A stretch of 35,988 nucleotides of DNA from DSUN01 sp035527715 (GTDB lineage: Bacteria > Planctomycetota > PUPC01 > DSUN01), in contig DATKZY010000270.1 in assembly GCA_035527715.1 (NCBI GenBank), forward strand, positions 1-35,988, in the 5' to 3' direction. The position numbers and the translations under genes were made by a program. The notes beneath the pieces were generated by a model. It was not told the origin of the DNA. It ran no database searches and worked only from the letters and a program-made list of their open reading frames with translations. This document shows positions 10,596-18,530 of the stretch, piece after piece; the stretch's first letter is position 1; each line of letters opens with the position of its first letter.

Positions 10596-11978
10596 ATGTC
10601 AACGGACCGCCCGAACGTGTTGTGGATCATGGCCGACCAGTTGCGGCCCCAGGCCCTGGGCTGCCACGGCGACCCGAACGCACGCTCGCCGCGCCTCGAC
10701 CGCCTCGCCGCTCAGGGGGCGGCGTGCGAGAGGGCCTTCACCCCATGCTCCGTGTGCATGCCGGCCCGGGCGGCGCTGGTGACCGGCCAGTACGGCCATC
10801 GCAACGGCCTCCGCGTGCACGGCGACTTCCTGCCGCCCGACCGCCGCACGATCGCCCACGCCTTCCGCCAGGCCGGCTACCGCACGTCGTACGTCGGCAA
10901 GCTCCACCTCGCCAGCACGAACAGCAACTGGACCACGGGCGAGGAGTTCTGGGTTCACCCCGACCTGCGGGCCGGCTTCGAGGACTTCTTCGGCTTCGAC
11001 CTCTCGAACCACTACTACAACACCCACTACTGCACGGGGGACACCTGCCGCGGCCTCAAGATCGAGGGCCACCAGACCGATGGCCTCACCGATCTCACCC
11101 TGCGCTACCTCGCCGAGGTCGCCTTTCCGTCGGGTCGCCCATGGTTCCACGTCATCAGCTACGAGGCCCCGCACCCCGGCGGCGGGAACGGGTCGAACCG
11201 GTATATGCCGTTCCCTGCTCCGCCGGAGTTCGAAGCCCTTTTCGATCCCCAGACCCTCCGGCTTCGGCCGAACGTGCCCGAGGCAAAGGAGGAAGCCGTG
11301 CGGGCGAGAGCCGCCGGCTACTACGCGATGATCGCACACCTCGACCACAACGTCGGCCGGATCCTCGACCTCCTCGATGAGCGGCGGCAGAGCGAGCGCA
11401 CGCTGGTCGTGTTCCTCTCCGACCACGGCGAGATGCTCGGCAGCCATGGCCGGTTCAACAAGGAAGTGCCGTACGACGAGGCCATCCGAATCCCCCTCCT
11501 GGTGCGCCTGCCCGACGCCGTCCCGGCCGGCTCGCGCTACGCCGGCATCGTGAGCCTTCTCGACATCTACCCCACCTGCGCAGCCCTTTGCGGGGTGGAC
11601 CCCGCCTCGGACGTGCAAGGCGTGGACCACTCCGCCGCGCTGGCCGGGCGCGCCAGGCCGCCCAGGACCGAGGCACTCATCCAGTGGCTCGGCAAGACCC
11701 GCTACGGCTGGGGGGACTACCCGTATCGCGCCGTCCGCACCGCGCGGTACACGTACTCGGTGAGCGCGGAAGACGTTGACAGACGCAATGGTGCGCACTT
11801 CCGCCTGCTGTTCGACAACCAGCGGGACGAGCACCAACTCCTCAACCTGTTCGGGAAGGCCGAATCGAGGGGACTCCAGCGGGGGCTGCACCAGCGTCTC
11901 TGCAAGGCGATCCTGGAGTCTGGCGAGGAGCTTCCCGACTTCGTCATCGCCGACAGAGCGAGGTCCCGCACGCGTTGA
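10596..11978 (+). CDS. Sulfatase (alkaline phosphatase superfamily, formylglycine type)
   Basis: A 460-aa hydrolase of sulfate esters. The N-terminal metal-binding stretch is NVLWIMADQLRPQALGCHGD. The signature C-x-P-x-R is Cys54-Met-Pro-Ala-Arg58, within CSVCMPARAALVTGQ; the Cys would be oxidised to formylglycine by a maturase that is not in the window. Downstream are the Lys/His of SYVGKLHL and the second metal site VVFLSDHGEMLGSHGRFNKE. The length fits the choline-sulfatase/iduronate-sulfatase-like group (about 450-550 aa). No signal peptide is evident from the chosen ATG, which is unusual for planctomycete sulfatases and suggests a cytoplasmic enzyme or an N-terminus elsewhere. The ribosome binding site is weak. 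Exact substrate cannot be deduced. Confidence 0.93.
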   Translation: MSTDRPNVLWIMADQLRPQALGCHGDPNARSPRLDRLAAQGAACERAFTPCSVCMPARAALVTGQYGHRNGLRVHGDFLPPDRRTIAHAFRQAGYRTSYVGKLHLASTNSNWTTGEEFWVHPDLRAGFEDFFGFDLSNHYYNTHYCTGDTCRGLKIEGHQTDGLTDLTLRYLAEVAFPSGRPWFHVISYEAPHPGGGNGSNRYMPFPAPPEFEALFDPQTLRLRPNVPEAKEEAVRARAAGYYAMIAHLDHNVGRILDLLDERRQSERTLVVFLSDHGEMLGSHGRFNKEVPYDEAIRIPLLVRLPDAVPAGSRYAGIVSLLDIYPTCAALCGVDPASDVQGVDHSAALAGRARPPRTEALIQWLGKTRYGWGDYPYRAVRTARYTYSVSAEDVDRRNGAHFRLLFDNQRDEHQLLNLFGKAESRGLQRGLHQRLCKAILESGEELPDFVIADRARSRTR

Positions 11979-12121
11979 CGCGGGCCTCACTGCCCACGAC
12001 CAACCTTCGGACCCTACGCCGGTCTGGCCGAGACCCGTCCGGGCACTTCCTGCCTGACGGGCGCCGCGCTACAATAGCCAGGGGAGGCCATGTCGATCGA
12101 TGCCCAACGAGGAGTAGCGGA

Positions 12122-13399
12122 GTGGTCGGAGGCCCCGTGGCACCCCGCTCCAGGACACTGTGTCTCCTGGGAGCCCTGGCTTCGCTTACATTGGCCGTGG
12201 GCCTCCATGCGGGCACCTCGGCCGAGTGGCCCTGTTTCCACGGCCCCCGGCGCGACAACAAGTCAACCGAAACCGGGCTTCTGAAGCAATGGCCGGAGGA
12301 GGGGCCTGCGCTGCTCTGGAGCGCGTCAGGGCTCGGGAAGGGCTACAGCTCCGCCAGCGTTGCGGGAGGGCTCCTCTACACCGCGGGGATGGTAGAGCAG
12401 CAGACCGGCGTCGTCGCATTGGGCCTCGACGGCAAGGAGAAGTGGCGGGCGCCGAACGGGCAGGCGTGGGCGCCCACGATGTCCCACGCCACCGGCTATG
12501 GCGGCGCCCGCAGCACGCCCACCTGGGACGACGGGGTGGTGTATCACCTCAGCGAGCGCGGCCGGCTCATCGCCCTCGAGGCGCAGAGCGGCAAGGAGGT
12601 CTGGCACCTCGACCTCCTCAAGGAGTTCGAGGGGGAAATGCCAAAGTACGGATTCGCCGAGTCCGTGCTGATCCTCGGCGACCGGCTGATCTGCTGCCCA
12701 GGGGGCGCGAAGGGCTACATGGCCTGCCTCGACAAGAAGACGGGGAAGACCGTCTGGACGAATACCGAGGTCCAGGGCACCCTGGGCTACTGCTCCCCAG
12801 TCCTGGCCGACATCGCCGGCACCCGGCAGGTGCTCAACATGAGTGCCAAGGTCGTGTTCGGCGTGGACATCGTGACGGGCAAGCTGCTCTGGAGTGTGGA
12901 GCATGGGAACGAGCGGGAGAACAGCGCGACCGACCCGGTCGTCCACGAGGGACACGTCTACGCGTCCGCGGGCTACGGCAAGGGCAGCATCCTCGTTCGC
13001 CTCGACCCCGTGCAGGGCGGAGTCGAGGCCAAGACGGTCTGGAGGAGCAAGCTGCTGGACAACCATCACGGGGGCGTGCTGCTAGTCGGCGAGCACCTCT
13101 ACGGGGCCGGCCATCAGGCCGAGGGGTGGTTCTGCCTGGACTTCCTGACCGGCCGGCAGGCGTGGAAGGCATCCGGCAAGGGGTCGCTGACCTACGCCGA
13201 CGGCATGCTCTACTGCCTCGACGAGCGAGGCACCATGACGCTGGTCGAGGCCACGCCGAAGGAGCACCGCGCGGTCAGCTCGTTTCGCCTGCCAAAGGGA
13301 GGCGCTGGCCTCTACTGGGCTCATCCCGTCGTGTGCGGCGGCCGGCTCTATGTCCGCCACGCCGACGCGCTGTTCGCCTATGATATTCGAGCAAGATGA
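12122..13399 (+). CDS. Secreted PQQ-like beta-propeller protein
   Basis: About 425 aa. The start is set at the GTG at 12122 because AGGAG lies seven bases upstream; a GTG at 12137 is an alternative. Both give a basic N-terminus plus hydrophobic segment TLCLLGALASLTLAVGLHAG, so the protein is exported. After WPCFHGPRRDN come repeated blades with PQQ-propeller features: YSSASVAGGLLYTAGM, GVVALGLDGKEKWRA, LIALEAQSGKEVWHLDL, YMACLDKKTGKTVWTN and WFCLDFLTGRQAWK. The family (related to BamB and to PQQ dehydrogenase propellers without the catalytic residues) is abundant in Planctomycetota, and most members have no known function. The gene follows the sulfatase after 143 bp, so co-transcription is possible but unproven. 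Confidence 0.87.
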   Translation: MVGGPVAPRSRTLCLLGALASLTLAVGLHAGTSAEWPCFHGPRRDNKSTETGLLKQWPEEGPALLWSASGLGKGYSSASVAGGLLYTAGMVEQQTGVVALGLDGKEKWRAPNGQAWAPTMSHATGYGGARSTPTWDDGVVYHLSERGRLIALEAQSGKEVWHLDLLKEFEGEMPKYGFAESVLILGDRLICCPGGAKGYMACLDKKTGKTVWTNTEVQGTLGYCSPVLADIAGTRQVLNMSAKVVFGVDIVTGKLLWSVEHGNERENSATDPVVHEGHVYASAGYGKGSILVRLDPVQGGVEAKTVWRSKLLDNHHGGVLLVGEHLYGAGHQAEGWFCLDFLTGRQAWKASGKGSLTYADGMLYCLDERGTMTLVEATPKEHRAVSSFRLPKGGAGLYWAHPVVCGGRLYVRHADALFAYDIRAR

Positions 13400-13424
13400 C
13401 CGGGCAGGTGGCCGCCATTCGCTA

Positions 13425-13459
13425 AACGTTCGGTGTTCGACGTTCAGCGTTCGACGTTT
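13425..13459. repeat. Short GTTCGACGTT direct repeats
   Basis: GTTCGACGTT occurs at 13435-13444 and 13449-13458 inside a run of overlapping AACGTT/CGTTCG motifs. The remainder of 13400-13666 holds no gene I can support. Confidence 0.5.
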
Positions 13460-13666
13460 CTCTGGTTGCGGCCGGCGATTGGCAATCGCGGATCGGCAAT
13501 TGTCCCTGCACCGTTCGGCCCAGGCTTCCGGGCAGGCGCTTGAAGTCCGTGGGAAAGCGGCTACAATACCCCCTCGAGAGGCGTGGCCAGTGGGGCCAGC
13601 CGACGTTGGGGTGGGCCAATCCCGCCTGCCCGGGCTACGGGCCATTCCGCCACATGGGGGAGCGCG

Positions 13667-13753
13667 ATGCGCTGCACCATTCGCCCGCTTGCTCTCTGCC
13701 TTCTCGGCTCTCTCGCCGCCGCGCGGGCGGAGGTGATCTGCGAGGTCAAGTAG
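13667..13753 (+). CDS. 28-codon secretory mini-ORF, possibly the remnant of a truncated gene
   Basis: ATG at 13667 preceded by GGGGGAG encodes 28 residues that look exactly like a signal peptide with an AxA-type cleavage site (RCTIRPLALCLLGSLAAARA), followed by EVICEVK and a stop. It ends 19 bp before the next gene. It could be a real leader or short exported peptide, or the 5' stub of a gene lost by deletion. The ribosome binding site and the hydrophobic core argue against chance. Confidence 0.45.
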   Translation: MRCTIRPLALCLLGSLAAARAEVICEVK

Positions 13754-13772
13754 CGCAGGATAGGGGACGGAG

Positions 13773-16430
13773 TTGAAGACTGCTACGGCAGCGGGGATCC
13801 CAGCGGCAGGCGCAATTCTGGTCCTGGTCCTTGCCTGCCCGCTGCTGGCCGTTGAGCCCGCCAGGCCCGCCGAGGTCCCCGCAGGGGCCGTGGATATTCT
13901 CAGCCCGGAGAGCTACTGGCGCTGGTTCCTCACCCTGCGCAAGCCGATCATCCCCGTCGCGGCGCTCAAGACCGCCGGGCAGGACGCCACGGCCCCAAAG
14001 CTGCTCACCGGCAGGGTGGTGCCGCCCCCCTACAACACGGTCGATCACCAGGATAGCCCGACTTCTCCCGCCAGCTGGGAGGGGCCGGCCTTCGACGACT
14101 TCGGCTGGCCGCGCTCGCGTCTGTCCTGGCTGAGGTCGAACGCCTTCGGGCGCTTCTCGAGCGCGGCCCTGTGCCTGCGCGGCAAGTTCCAGGTGACGGA
14201 CCCCGGTGCGGTCCAGGGGCTCTTCCTCACGGTGAAATACTACGGGGGCGTGAGAATTCTCCTCAACGGCCGCGAGGTCGCGCGCCAGCACCTGCCCGCG
14301 GGGGAACTGGCCGCCGATACGCCCGCCGATCTCTACCCGAGCGATGTCTACGTGGACGACAAGGGGGCCATCGTCCCCATGGGCGACCACGAGTATAGCT
14401 GGAACAGCATCCCGGCCGACGTCCGCAAGGACGCAGAGGCCCGCCGCGCCCGGCGCACGCGCGTGCTGGGGCCGGTGAAGCTGCCCGCCGACGCGGTGCG
14501 CAGGGGCGAGAACGTCATCGCCGTCGAGGTGCGCCGCTCGGAATACCCGTTCGTGGCCCTGCGCTGGTTCAAGGGAGCCGAGGGCCGGACCAAGCCCTTC
14601 TGGGTGCCGATGAACCTCTTCGGCCTGCGCCTGCAGGCCGCCGGCGCCGGCGTCGCCCCCAACGTCGCCCGGCCCAAGGGCCTCCAGGTCTGGAGCGAGA
14701 ACACCAACGACCGCATCTCGGTGCTCGACTACGGCGATTCGGGCGAGGGCCTGCGGCCTGTCCGTATCGTCGGCGCGCGAAACGGCTCCTTCTGCGGGCA
14801 GTTCGTCATCGGCTCCGACCAGGCCTTCAAGGACCCCAAGGTGACCGTCGGCGACGTCAAAGCGGCCAGGGGCAACGGCGTCATCCCGGCGTCGAAGGTC
14901 ACGTTGCTCTTCGCCCTGCCGGACATCTCCTTCTATGGGATGCCGACCTGGTTCGACGCGCTCCAGCTCGAGCCGCCCGCCGAGGTGGCCGTGGCCAAGG
15001 GTGGCGGCGCGCTGCTGCCGGCGCTGGTCCGGATCGCGGTGCCCAGGGACACGCCGGCCGGCGACTACCGCGGCGAAGCGGTCGTGTCGGTGACCGGCTC
15101 CGACCCGGTGAAGGTTCCCCTCGAGCTCAGCGTCGCCGACTGGGTCGTGCCCGACCCGAAGGACTACCGCACCTATGTGGGCGTCTACCAGTCGCCCACG
15201 TCGCTGGCCATGCAGTACAACGTGAAGGAATGGTCGGAGGACCACTGGAAGCTGATGGAGAAGAGCTTCGCGCTCCTCGCCCGGGCCGGCAACCGGCTGG
15301 TGAACATCCCCGTCTCCGACAGGACGCAGTTCGGGAACGACGACGGCATGGTCTACTGGATCTGCAAGCCGGACGGTTCGTTCACCTGCGACTTCAAGGT
15401 CTTCGACCGCTTCATGGACCTGGCCCAGAAACACTTCGGGACGCTCGATTTCGTGACCCTGCACGTCTGGCACTCCGGCGGATGGGAGACCCGCAAGGCC
15501 GACCAGGAAAACACCGTGACGGTGATCGACGAGCAGACCGGCGAGCGCCGGCACATGCAGGTGCCCGTCTTCGGCACGGAGGAGTCCAGGAAGTTCTGGA
15601 AGCCGTTCCTCGAGGCCGTCCACGAGCGGCTGGCCGAGCGCGGCATGGAGAAGGCCATGACCCTGGGCATCCTCTCCGACGGCACCGCGCCGCCGGAGGT
15701 CTTCAAGGCCTTCGACGAGATCACGCCCGGCGGGGCCAAGTGGATGCGCGGCTGCCACAGCGGAACCTATAGCGAGAAGCCCGACCCCCTGAGGGGCGGC
15801 GGCGTGACCGTGCTGCACGAGTTCTGCTACGGAACGCCCCTGGACCGGGCCAAGCCCCTGGCCCCGTACTGGAAGCAGCGCTGGTGGCCGGGGACGGACT
15901 ACGAGCGGATCAGCGGACACGACAGATTCGCGGCGCTCAGTTGGTATCGCGAGACGGGCATGACCTCGCTGATGCGGCGAACGCGCGGGGTCGGCCGCAT
16001 CTGCCTGGACTTCTTCGACGTGCTCGCCAGGAAGAGCGCCGGCGGCGGTGGCGTGGGCAGCGAGCGGTCCATCTACAACCGCTGGCCGCACTCCAGTTGC
16101 GCGCAGCGCGAGCCGAGCCTCAAGAAGATGGCCTGGGCCGGGCCCGACGGCCCGGCGACCACCTTCCGCTACGAGGCGTTCTGCGAGGGCATCCAGTACG
16201 CCGAAGCCCTGGTGGTGGTGAGCGAAGCCCTCGACACCCAGGCGGCCGCTCTCGGCGCGGAGCGGACCGAGGAGTATCGCCGGCTGCTGACGGACATGTG
16301 GCGCCGCGAGGTGCGCTGCCTGTCCGGGCCGTCGGCGCCCCTGCGTCCCAACCACGAGGGCTGGCAGGACCTGACCCGGCGGCTCCTGGACGCGGCAGGC
16401 GAGGTCGCCAGGAGGGCTGCCCCAAGGTGA
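13773..16430 (+). CDS. Large secreted glycoside-hydrolase-like protein (DUF4091/GH123-type architecture)
   Basis: An 885-aa exported protein. The start is TTG at 13773 after a purine-rich stretch (AGGATAGGGGACGGAG), giving the signal peptide AAGAILVLVLACPLLAVEPA. Residues about 110-260 look like a jelly-roll carbohydrate-binding domain (LCLRGKFQVTDPGAVQGLFL, VRILLNGREVARQHLPAGEL). A beta-sandwich follows at about 300-450 (YRGEAVVSVTGSDPVKVPLE). A TIM-barrel-like domain begins at YRTYVGVYQSPTSLAMQYNV and includes FVTLHVWHSGGW and MTLGILSDGTAPPEVFKAFD. This order matches the DUF4091/GH123-like proteins common in PVC bacteria, thought to act on polysaccharides. I cannot assign catalytic residues or substrate. 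It sits with the sulfatase, which would suit a sulfated-glycan locus. Confidence 0.65.
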   Translation: MKTATAAGIPAAGAILVLVLACPLLAVEPARPAEVPAGAVDILSPESYWRWFLTLRKPIIPVAALKTAGQDATAPKLLTGRVVPPPYNTVDHQDSPTSPASWEGPAFDDFGWPRSRLSWLRSNAFGRFSSAALCLRGKFQVTDPGAVQGLFLTVKYYGGVRILLNGREVARQHLPAGELAADTPADLYPSDVYVDDKGAIVPMGDHEYSWNSIPADVRKDAEARRARRTRVLGPVKLPADAVRRGENVIAVEVRRSEYPFVALRWFKGAEGRTKPFWVPMNLFGLRLQAAGAGVAPNVARPKGLQVWSENTNDRISVLDYGDSGEGLRPVRIVGARNGSFCGQFVIGSDQAFKDPKVTVGDVKAARGNGVIPASKVTLLFALPDISFYGMPTWFDALQLEPPAEVAVAKGGGALLPALVRIAVPRDTPAGDYRGEAVVSVTGSDPVKVPLELSVADWVVPDPKDYRTYVGVYQSPTSLAMQYNVKEWSEDHWKLMEKSFALLARAGNRLVNIPVSDRTQFGNDDGMVYWICKPDGSFTCDFKVFDRFMDLAQKHFGTLDFVTLHVWHSGGWETRKADQENTVTVIDEQTGERRHMQVPVFGTEESRKFWKPFLEAVHERLAERGMEKAMTLGILSDGTAPPEVFKAFDEITPGGAKWMRGCHSGTYSEKPDPLRGGGVTVLHEFCYGTPLDRAKPLAPYWKQRWWPGTDYERISGHDRFAALSWYRETGMTSLMRRTRGVGRICLDFFDVLARKSAGGGGVGSERSIYNRWPHSSCAQREPSLKKMAWAGPDGPATTFRYEAFCEGIQYAEALVVVSEALDTQAAALGAERTEEYRRLLTDMWRREVRCLSGPSAPLRPNHEGWQDLTRRLLDAAGEVARRAAPR

Positions 16431-16434
16431 GCTA

Positions 16435-16899
16435 TCATGTGGGCGTGTACTGGACCAACGAGTTTGATGGCGGGCCGGAATGAGCAACACAGCGATGGAT
16501 CGAGCATTCTGTGGCTGTGAGTCGTGGCCGCAGGGCGTGTCGGTGCAACGTGATGCTGGCCCCGGCGCGGGCCAGGATCTCCGCGGTCTTCACCTTACCC
16601 AACATCGGGCACGACGCGCGGAGTCGCTGGACGATGTACCGCACGAAGTCAGGGAACTTGTTGACCGGCTCGGCCAGCCGGGCGAGCGCGTTGGGCCCGC
16701 CTTCGTCCATACGCCTCACCCACGACGCAACGGTGGCAGCGGTCAAGAGAAACGCCCGAGCTGTCTGCTCCAGCGACCAGCCCCGCGCGGCGCCGCAGGC
16801 GAGACGGGCCAGCGAGAAGACGTGGAGCATGGCGGAACGCACGCGGTCGGGCCAGTTCTTGGGCACTGGGATGGGCGGATCGGGGTGGGCAGTGGGCAT
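16435..16899 (-). pseudogene. Truncated integrase-core transposase, N-terminal part only
   Basis: From ATG 16899 (MPTAHPDP...) about 130 residues resemble the N-terminal DNA-binding region of IS481-like/integrase-core transposases, with a helix-turn-helix WSLEQTARAFLLTAATVASW and the following ALARLAEPVNKFPDFVRYIV and LGKVKTAEILARAG. The DDE catalytic core that should follow is absent, and the reading frame continues as unrelated sequence up to the left terminal repeat. It is therefore inactive. Family placement is from memory of related planctomycete transposases. Confidence 0.65.
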
Positions 16900-17013
16900 G
16901 GAAACGCTCCGGGGAGATTCGGGCGGAAACCTGCCCAGAGCATACCATAACCCACTGCTCCTCCACAACTTGCGGCGTCTGCCGGAGAACCGAAGACTCG
17001 GTGGACCAATACA
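16446..17013. mobile_element. Internally deleted insertion sequence with both terminal inverted repeats
   Basis: The 18-bp ends, TGTACTGGACCAACGAGT at 16446-16463 and ACTCGGTGGACCAATACA at 16996-17013, are inverted repeats matching at 15 of 18 positions. Between them is only the N-terminal part of an integrase-like transposase on the minus strand, so the element (568 bp) is a non-autonomous deletion derivative. It lies 157 bp before the first sigma-54 promoter of the gas vesicle cluster. No target duplication is obvious. Confidence 0.72.
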
Positions 17014-17169
17014 ACGCTTCGCCCAGGCCCTCACGCACCCTGGCGCATGGCTGGGGCCGGTGTGGCTCGCTACGCCTTCACCATACGACTCTCTCCTTCG
17101 CTACCCCATGCCAGTTGACTGCCGCTCTCCGAGGACTCGAACTGCAAGTCGGCGGGGCCGGACCCGAAC

Positions 17170-17185
17170 TGGCACTCCTTTTGCT
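17170..17185 (+). promoter_or_regulatory. Sigma-54 (-24/-12) promoter in front of the gas vesicle cluster
   Basis: CTGGCACTCCTTTTGCT (17169-17185) fits the sigma-54 consensus TGGCAC-N5-TTGCW exactly, with GG and GC separated by ten bases. The predicted start of transcription is near 17196, leaving a leader of about 140 nt before the first gene at 17338. A sigma-54 promoter needs an AAA activator bound upstream; none is encoded in the window. The rest of 17014-17337 contains no gene I can support. Confidence 0.72.
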
Positions 17186-17337
17186 TAGCTCCTTCCCCTA
17201 TCGCCTGCCGCGGGGGCGACATGGCGCTGTCCGAACGAGCCAACCCTTGTGCGGCCAGCGACTTACGCGCTGGGGCGCCTCCACGCCGCTTGGCGGGCCC
17301 GACAGGGTTCTGGGGGCTTATGGAGCGGGTTCCATAG

Positions 17338-17991
17338 ATGGCACGCCCTAATCCGCCCACCACAGACGGCAGCGGCACGCTCTCGGGCGGCGCGGCGAGG
17401 CGGCTGATCTGGATCCCGATCGTCCACTCTCACGCTGACTTGGGCAGCCTGGGGGAAGCCGTGCGCGATGCGCACGCGCGGAAGTTCGGGGCGGCGACCT
17501 GGGAGGACCGCGTCCGGATGGTGGACGGCTTCTGGCAGAGGGTCCGCGCCGAGGTCGAGCGCCTCGGCCTGGACTGGAGCCGCGTGCGGCTGTACCAGGA
17601 CAGCCTTCCGAACTGCGGCCACGAGGCCGCCATCGTGCGCGACCTCGCCCAGGCGGGCAGCGAGAATCATCAACTCCTGGCCGATCTGATGGCCAGGGGC
17701 GCGCGAGTTGTGGGCACGGAGTGCCCCGAGCTTCTCCTCGAGGAGTACGAGCTGATGCGCGGGATCCTGGGCGCCCTGAAGTCCCGCGAGAGCCATCACC
17801 TCACGGCATCCGAGAAGGAGCGGAGCCGGGCCATCCTGGAGAAGCGCGATGCCTACATTACCGAGCGGATCGCACAGACACTCGGTGATGGGGAGACAGG
17901 GCTGCTGTTCCTCGGGATGCTGCATTCCATCGCTGGGAGGCTTCCCGATTCCATTCACGTCATCCGGCTCTTCGATGGAGACACGACATGA
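17338..17991 (+). CDS. Unrecognised 217-aa protein, first gene of the gas vesicle operon
   Basis: I do not recognise this family. It appears soluble and cytoplasmic. It starts with a flexible Pro/Ser/Gly-rich segment and then LIWIPIVHSHADLGSLGEAV. The middle is alpha-helical and charged (WEDRVRMVDGFWQRVRAEVE, SLPNCGHEAAIVRDLAQAGS). The C-terminus has a hydrophobic strand-like motif, LLFLGMLHSIAGRLP, followed by IHVIRLF. The pairing of an N-terminal IVHSH and a C-terminal FLGMLHS is faintly like the TraB/TIKI fold, but this is a weak idea. It ends ATGA-overlapping the Hsp20 gene and is the first gene after a sigma-54 site, so it belongs to the vesicle operon. It may be a regulator, sensor or assembly factor. 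Confidence 0.8.
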   Translation: MARPNPPTTDGSGTLSGGAARRLIWIPIVHSHADLGSLGEAVRDAHARKFGAATWEDRVRMVDGFWQRVRAEVERLGLDWSRVRLYQDSLPNCGHEAAIVRDLAQAGSENHQLLADLMARGARVVGTECPELLLEEYELMRGILGALKSRESHHLTASEKERSRAILEKRDAYITERIAQTLGDGETGLLFLGMLHSIAGRLPDSIHVIRLFDGDTT

Positions 17992-18512
17992 GCAAGAGAG
18001 GCAAGGGCAAGGAAAGCGTTGGGTCGGGGGTCTTCGGGCTGGGCGGGCTGCTGGGCGGCCTCGGCACCGTGCTGGAGAAGCTCGGAGAGCTGGCGGAGAA
18101 AGGCAAGGACCTCCGCGAGTCGGGCGAGATCCAGAGCCCCGACGGCAAGGTGCGAGGGGTCTATGGCTTCAACATCCGCATGGGCCTCGGCGACGAGAAG
18201 GATGCGGTCTCCGTCGAGCCCTTCGGCAATGTCCGCAAGGACGAGCGGACCGGCAAGGCGGTGGTCCACGAGGTCCGCGAGCCGATGGTGGACACCTTCG
18301 AGGAGGAGGGCCACGTGCTCGTGGTGGCCGAGATGCCCGGCATCGCCGAGGAGGACGTGCACCTGGAGGTGCGCGATGACATCCTGACCATCGCGGCGGA
18401 GAAGGGCGACACGAAGTACCGCAAGGAGGTGCTCCTCCCGGCGGCCTTCGGCCCCGACAAGATGAGCCATTCGTGCCGCAACGGGGTCCTGGAGGTCAGG
18501 TTCCAGCGATAA
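17988..18512 (+). CDS. gvpH: Hsp20/alpha-crystallin family protein, GvpH-like
   Basis: 174 aa. Residues 1-90 are Gly-rich and charged (SVGSGVFGLGGLLGGLGTVL). Residues about 95-174 form an alpha-crystallin domain: EPMVDTFEEEGHVLVVAEMP, then EEDVHLEVRDDILTIAAEKG and NGVLEVRF. That is the archaeal GvpH/Hsp20 layout. In haloarchaea GvpH is an Hsp20-like gas vesicle accessory protein; here it probably acts as a chaperone for the aggregation-prone GvpA or GvpA-like proteins. The C-terminal IxI motif of typical small heat-shock proteins is missing, so oligomer formation may differ. It is ATGA-coupled to the gene upstream and 18 bp from the AAA ATPase downstream. The symbol is given by family and context. 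Confidence 0.85.
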   Translation: MSKRGKGKESVGSGVFGLGGLLGGLGTVLEKLGELAEKGKDLRESGEIQSPDGKVRGVYGFNIRMGLGDEKDAVSVEPFGNVRKDERTGKAVVHEVREPMVDTFEEEGHVLVVAEMPGIAEEDVHLEVRDDILTIAAEKGDTKYRKEVLLPAAFGPDKMSHSCRNGVLEVRFQR

Positions 18513-18530
18513 CCCAAGGGAGTGGACTTC

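Noticed and set aside
13746..16490. A 914-codon minus-strand frame opposite the DUF4091-like gene
   Set aside because: Shadow frame of low complexity; the plus strand has the signal peptide and domain motifs.
17100..17185. Possible tRNA on the minus strand (TTCGAGTCC and TTCGGGTCC T-loop-like motifs)
   Set aside because: No acceptor stem, D-arm or anticodon arm could be paired around these motifs.
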